From the NCBI GenBank assembly GCA_023807065.1, contig JAJJLU010004225.1, forward strand, positions 1 to 16,393: a stretch of DNA of 16,393 nucleotides, written 5' to 3'. How positions within the stretch are numbered: position 1 is the stretch's first letter; every line of letters starts with the position of its first letter. Shown one piece after another: positions 14,439 to 16,393 of the stretch. This DNA is from Isotricha intestinalis (taxonomy: Eukaryota; Ciliophora; Litostomatea; Vestibuliferida; Isotrichidae). Under the pieces are notes generated by a model. It searched no databases. It saw only the letters and a list, made by a program, of their open reading frames with translations, and had not been told where the DNA came from. A program made the position numbers and the translations under genes.

Positions 14439-16393
14439 TTAATATTCACTAGCATCATTTATTATTACCTCAGAATCTTCATTTTTATCTATTTTATTTT
14501 TTTTATTTTTGTCTATTATTTCTCCTTCTAACTCATAAAATAAATTTATTTTATAATCCTTATAAATAACAGGTTTTAATGTATGTTTCTGTTTTTTTAA
14601 ATCTGTAAAAACAAATTTAAGAGGAATATTCATATTTAAATCTTTCTCAAATAAATCCATATCGTTTTTAATTTCAGAAATATATTTTTTTGATTCAAAA
14701 TTATAAAATAAAATAACAAATAATAAAAGAAAAATTACACAATTGAATGATAAGTGTATTATTACTTTTGTCAAAATGTAATCAAATAGAATTACGTTTT
14801 TATTATATCTAATCAAACAAGATTCATAAGCTATTAAACATAGATTAAGAAAAAGACATATAAAACAAAAAACAATAAAAGAGTTCAGAATTTTATTATT
14901 CATTTTTAATTCTTTATCAGTTTTTATTCCTCCGTTTAATATCCTTTTAACAAATAAATATAAATAAGATAAAAACATTAATAAATAAATCATAAATTCA
15001 CATATTTCTAAAAACAATTCAATATAAATATAACCATAATAACTATCGTCATAATATCTTGATGAACTAAATGAATTTTTTGCTGATTCTATAAATAAAT
15101 ACATAAAAAATATTAAAACAACGAACATTAAATTTGATAAAATATATAATCTTTTAACTTGTTCATTCATATTATATGTATTTAAATGACTTATACATAT
15201 TTGATCTTTTATATATTTATTGTTTATAAAAATATAAATATCATCATTCTTTTTGATTTCTGGAATGTTTATTTTTTTAAATATATAAATGTTATCATTA
15301 TTCATAGTTTTTAAACATAATTCATCTTCTAATTTAATTTCAATATTAAATTCTTTTTCTTTTATATTAAATACTGTTTTTCTATATTTTTCTGTATTAT
15401 CTCTATTACCTTTTTCTTCTAAATTAATATGAGATATTATTATATTTTTTAAAGAGCCAAACATAAAAAATATGAGAACACAAACAATAAAAGAAGAAGA
15501 TTGTTCAATGATAACATCTAAAAGAGGAACACCCTCTTCTATACACTTATGCTTTGAATCATCATTGATTTTATAATAGGGAGTAAAATAAAAATGAATT
15601 AAATATAGACAAATAAAAAAATAAAGAGAACATATGATTGCAAATATGATATATAATATAAATAATAAAAAGAAATTAATTTTAAATATCATTTCCTTTT
15701 TATTACTTATCTTTTTTTTTTCATTACTTATTACAATAATCATAAATAAGAAAGAAATAAGATCTAGTAATAAACAACTATAAATTATTTTCCCTTCAAT
15801 ATATTGAAAATTTTCATAATTTTCCAAAAAAGAAAAATCATAGACACGTAAATTTCTAATACCCCTTGTATATTGAGCATAAGTACATAAATGATCATAA
15901 TAATAATCATCATAAGTACAAGAAAATGATTTTCCTAAATAAACTTGATGATCATAATAATTACAACATCCATTCTTAAACATCGTTGGATTACAATAAC
16001 TTTTATATGTAGAATAAGAACAATAACCATTGATATATTGATAATAATTACAATTATTAGAGTCTGAACATAAAAGAACTCGATTCCATAAATTGTTATT
16101 ATCTTCTGATGATAAAATTATTTTTTTTTGAAATTGACATTCTTCTACATTCAAGTTATAATCTATTGATGATGTGACTTGGAAGACTGCTGTGATTATC
16201 ATAAAAAAAAAGAGAATTATATTTAAAATAAAAAATAATTTAATGTTATTTTTAAAACAACATTTATTTGAACAATAAGCACCTTCTTTTTTTAAATTGT
16301 ATTCTTTTTCTTGATATTTTGTTAAAGTCTCTTCATATTTTATTTGATAAAAAATTTCATTATCAATAAGTAAATTTATAGGAAATATTTGTT
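14439..16393 (-). CDS. Large multi-pass membrane protein with Cys-rich ectodomain (partial at right edge)
   Basis: The first strong in-frame Met is at 16202 (587 residues), but the same frame stays open for 63 more codons to the window edge. Those residues include a Cys-rich patch (CSNKCCFKNN) and most of a membrane helix running straight into that Met, so the true start lies outside the window. Counting from Met 16202, one helix ends near residue 10. An ectodomain (about 11-136) with nine Cys between 22 and 106 and many Tyr/Asn follows. Three helices come next (about 137-158, 174-206, 233-257), then a soluble, strand-rich loop (258-350), four more helices (351-373, 391-420, 438-462, 475-501) and a charged tail. 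That makes eight helices in two sets of four. I recognise no family. A receptor, channel or transporter are all possible. Confidence 0.65.
   Translation of the reverse strand, partial: QIFPINLLIDNEIFYQIKYEETLTKYQEKEYNLKKEGAYCSNKCCFKNNIKLFFILNIILFFFMIITAVFQVTSSIDYNLNVEECQFQKKIILSSEDNNNLWNRVLLCSDSNNCNYYQYINGYCSYSTYKSYCNPTMFKNGCCNYYDHQVYLGKSFSCTYDDYYYDHLCTYAQYTRGIRNLRVYDFSFLENYENFQYIEGKIIYSCLLLDLISFLFMIIVISNEKKKISNKKEMIFKINFFLLFILYIIFAIICSLYFFICLYLIHFYFTPYYKINDDSKHKCIEEGVPLLDVIIEQSSSFIVCVLIFFMFGSLKNIIISHINLEEKGNRDNTEKYRKTVFNIKEKEFNIEIKLEDELCLKTMNNDNIYIFKKINIPEIKKNDDIYIFINNKYIKDQICISHLNTYNMNEQVKRLYILSNLMFVVLIFFMYLFIESAKNSFSSSRYYDDSYYGYIYIELFLEICEFMIYLLMFLSYLYLFVKRILNGGIKTDKELKMNNKILNSFIVFCFICLFLNLCLIAYESCLIRYNKNVILFDYILTKVIIHLSFNCVIFLLLFVILFYNFESKKYISEIKNDMDLFEKDLNMNIPLKFVFTDLKKQKHTLKPVIYKDYKINLFYELEGEIIDKNKKNKIDKNEDSEVIINDASEY

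Noticed and set aside
16200..16202. ATG at 16202 as the true start of the large membrane protein
   Set aside because: The upstream frame is open to the window edge and encodes most of the first membrane helix plus a Cys-rich patch.
1..16393. tRNA or rRNA genes, CRISPR arrays, transposons, telomeric ends
   Set aside because: I found no cloverleaf-like GC-richer segment, regular spaced repeats, transposase motifs, long terminal repeats or telomere-type repeats at either end.

Overview
This is about 16.4 kb of very AT-rich, gene-dense nuclear DNA from a unicellular eukaryote. Nothing looks bacterial in layout: there are no operons or ribosome binding sites. Start codons mostly follow an A-rich leader, and proteins are rich in Asn, Lys, Ile, Tyr and Phe. 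Reading frames are long and show no need for introns. The standard genetic code fits: CAA is Gln, TGG is Trp, and the twelve visible gene ends are nine TAA and three TGA. My best guess is a ciliate that kept the standard code, perhaps a rumen litostome. The main reason is the NIF/FCP-type phosphatase-like protein, whose C-terminal motifs (KDLR, IVDSSAINFG, NGIPISPY) resemble the large ciliate branch of that family. Anaeramoeba, Entamoeba-like amoebae and anaerobic fungi are not excluded.

Layout, left to right. An N-terminal fragment of an acidic protein runs off the left edge (-). A 1.2 kb gene-poor stretch follows, with one dubious small ORF and one coding-like relic. Then come a basic hypothetical protein (-), a single-pass membrane protein with a C-terminal anchor (+), and a seven-helix receptor of the cAMP-receptor type (+). 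A gene-poor stretch carries a GC-richer coding relic. It is followed by a tightly divergent pair of basic, low-complexity proteins (35 bp apart), the NIF/FCP-like protein with altered catalytic residues (-), and a 739-residue coiled-coil plus leucine-rich-repeat protein (-). Next are a flavodoxin-fold NAD(P)H:quinone reductase (+), a four-helix membrane protein (+), a secreted CS/p23-like protein (-), and an Asn/Tyr-rich disordered protein (+). After another gene-poor stretch comes a large multi-pass membrane protein with a Cys-rich ectodomain (-), whose frame stays open to the right edge.

The genes alternate strands and do not form an obvious pathway. The receptor, the LRR/coiled-coil protein and the phosphatase-like protein fit signalling or cytoskeletal roles. 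The quinone reductase fits redox metabolism in an anaerobe or microaerophile. I found no clearly new multi-gene system. The strongest second-look items are the altered NIF active site, the sharp wobble-base switch within the quinone reductase gene (repeated in its neighbour), the luminal CS protein with a very basic tail, and the multi-pass protein at the right edge.
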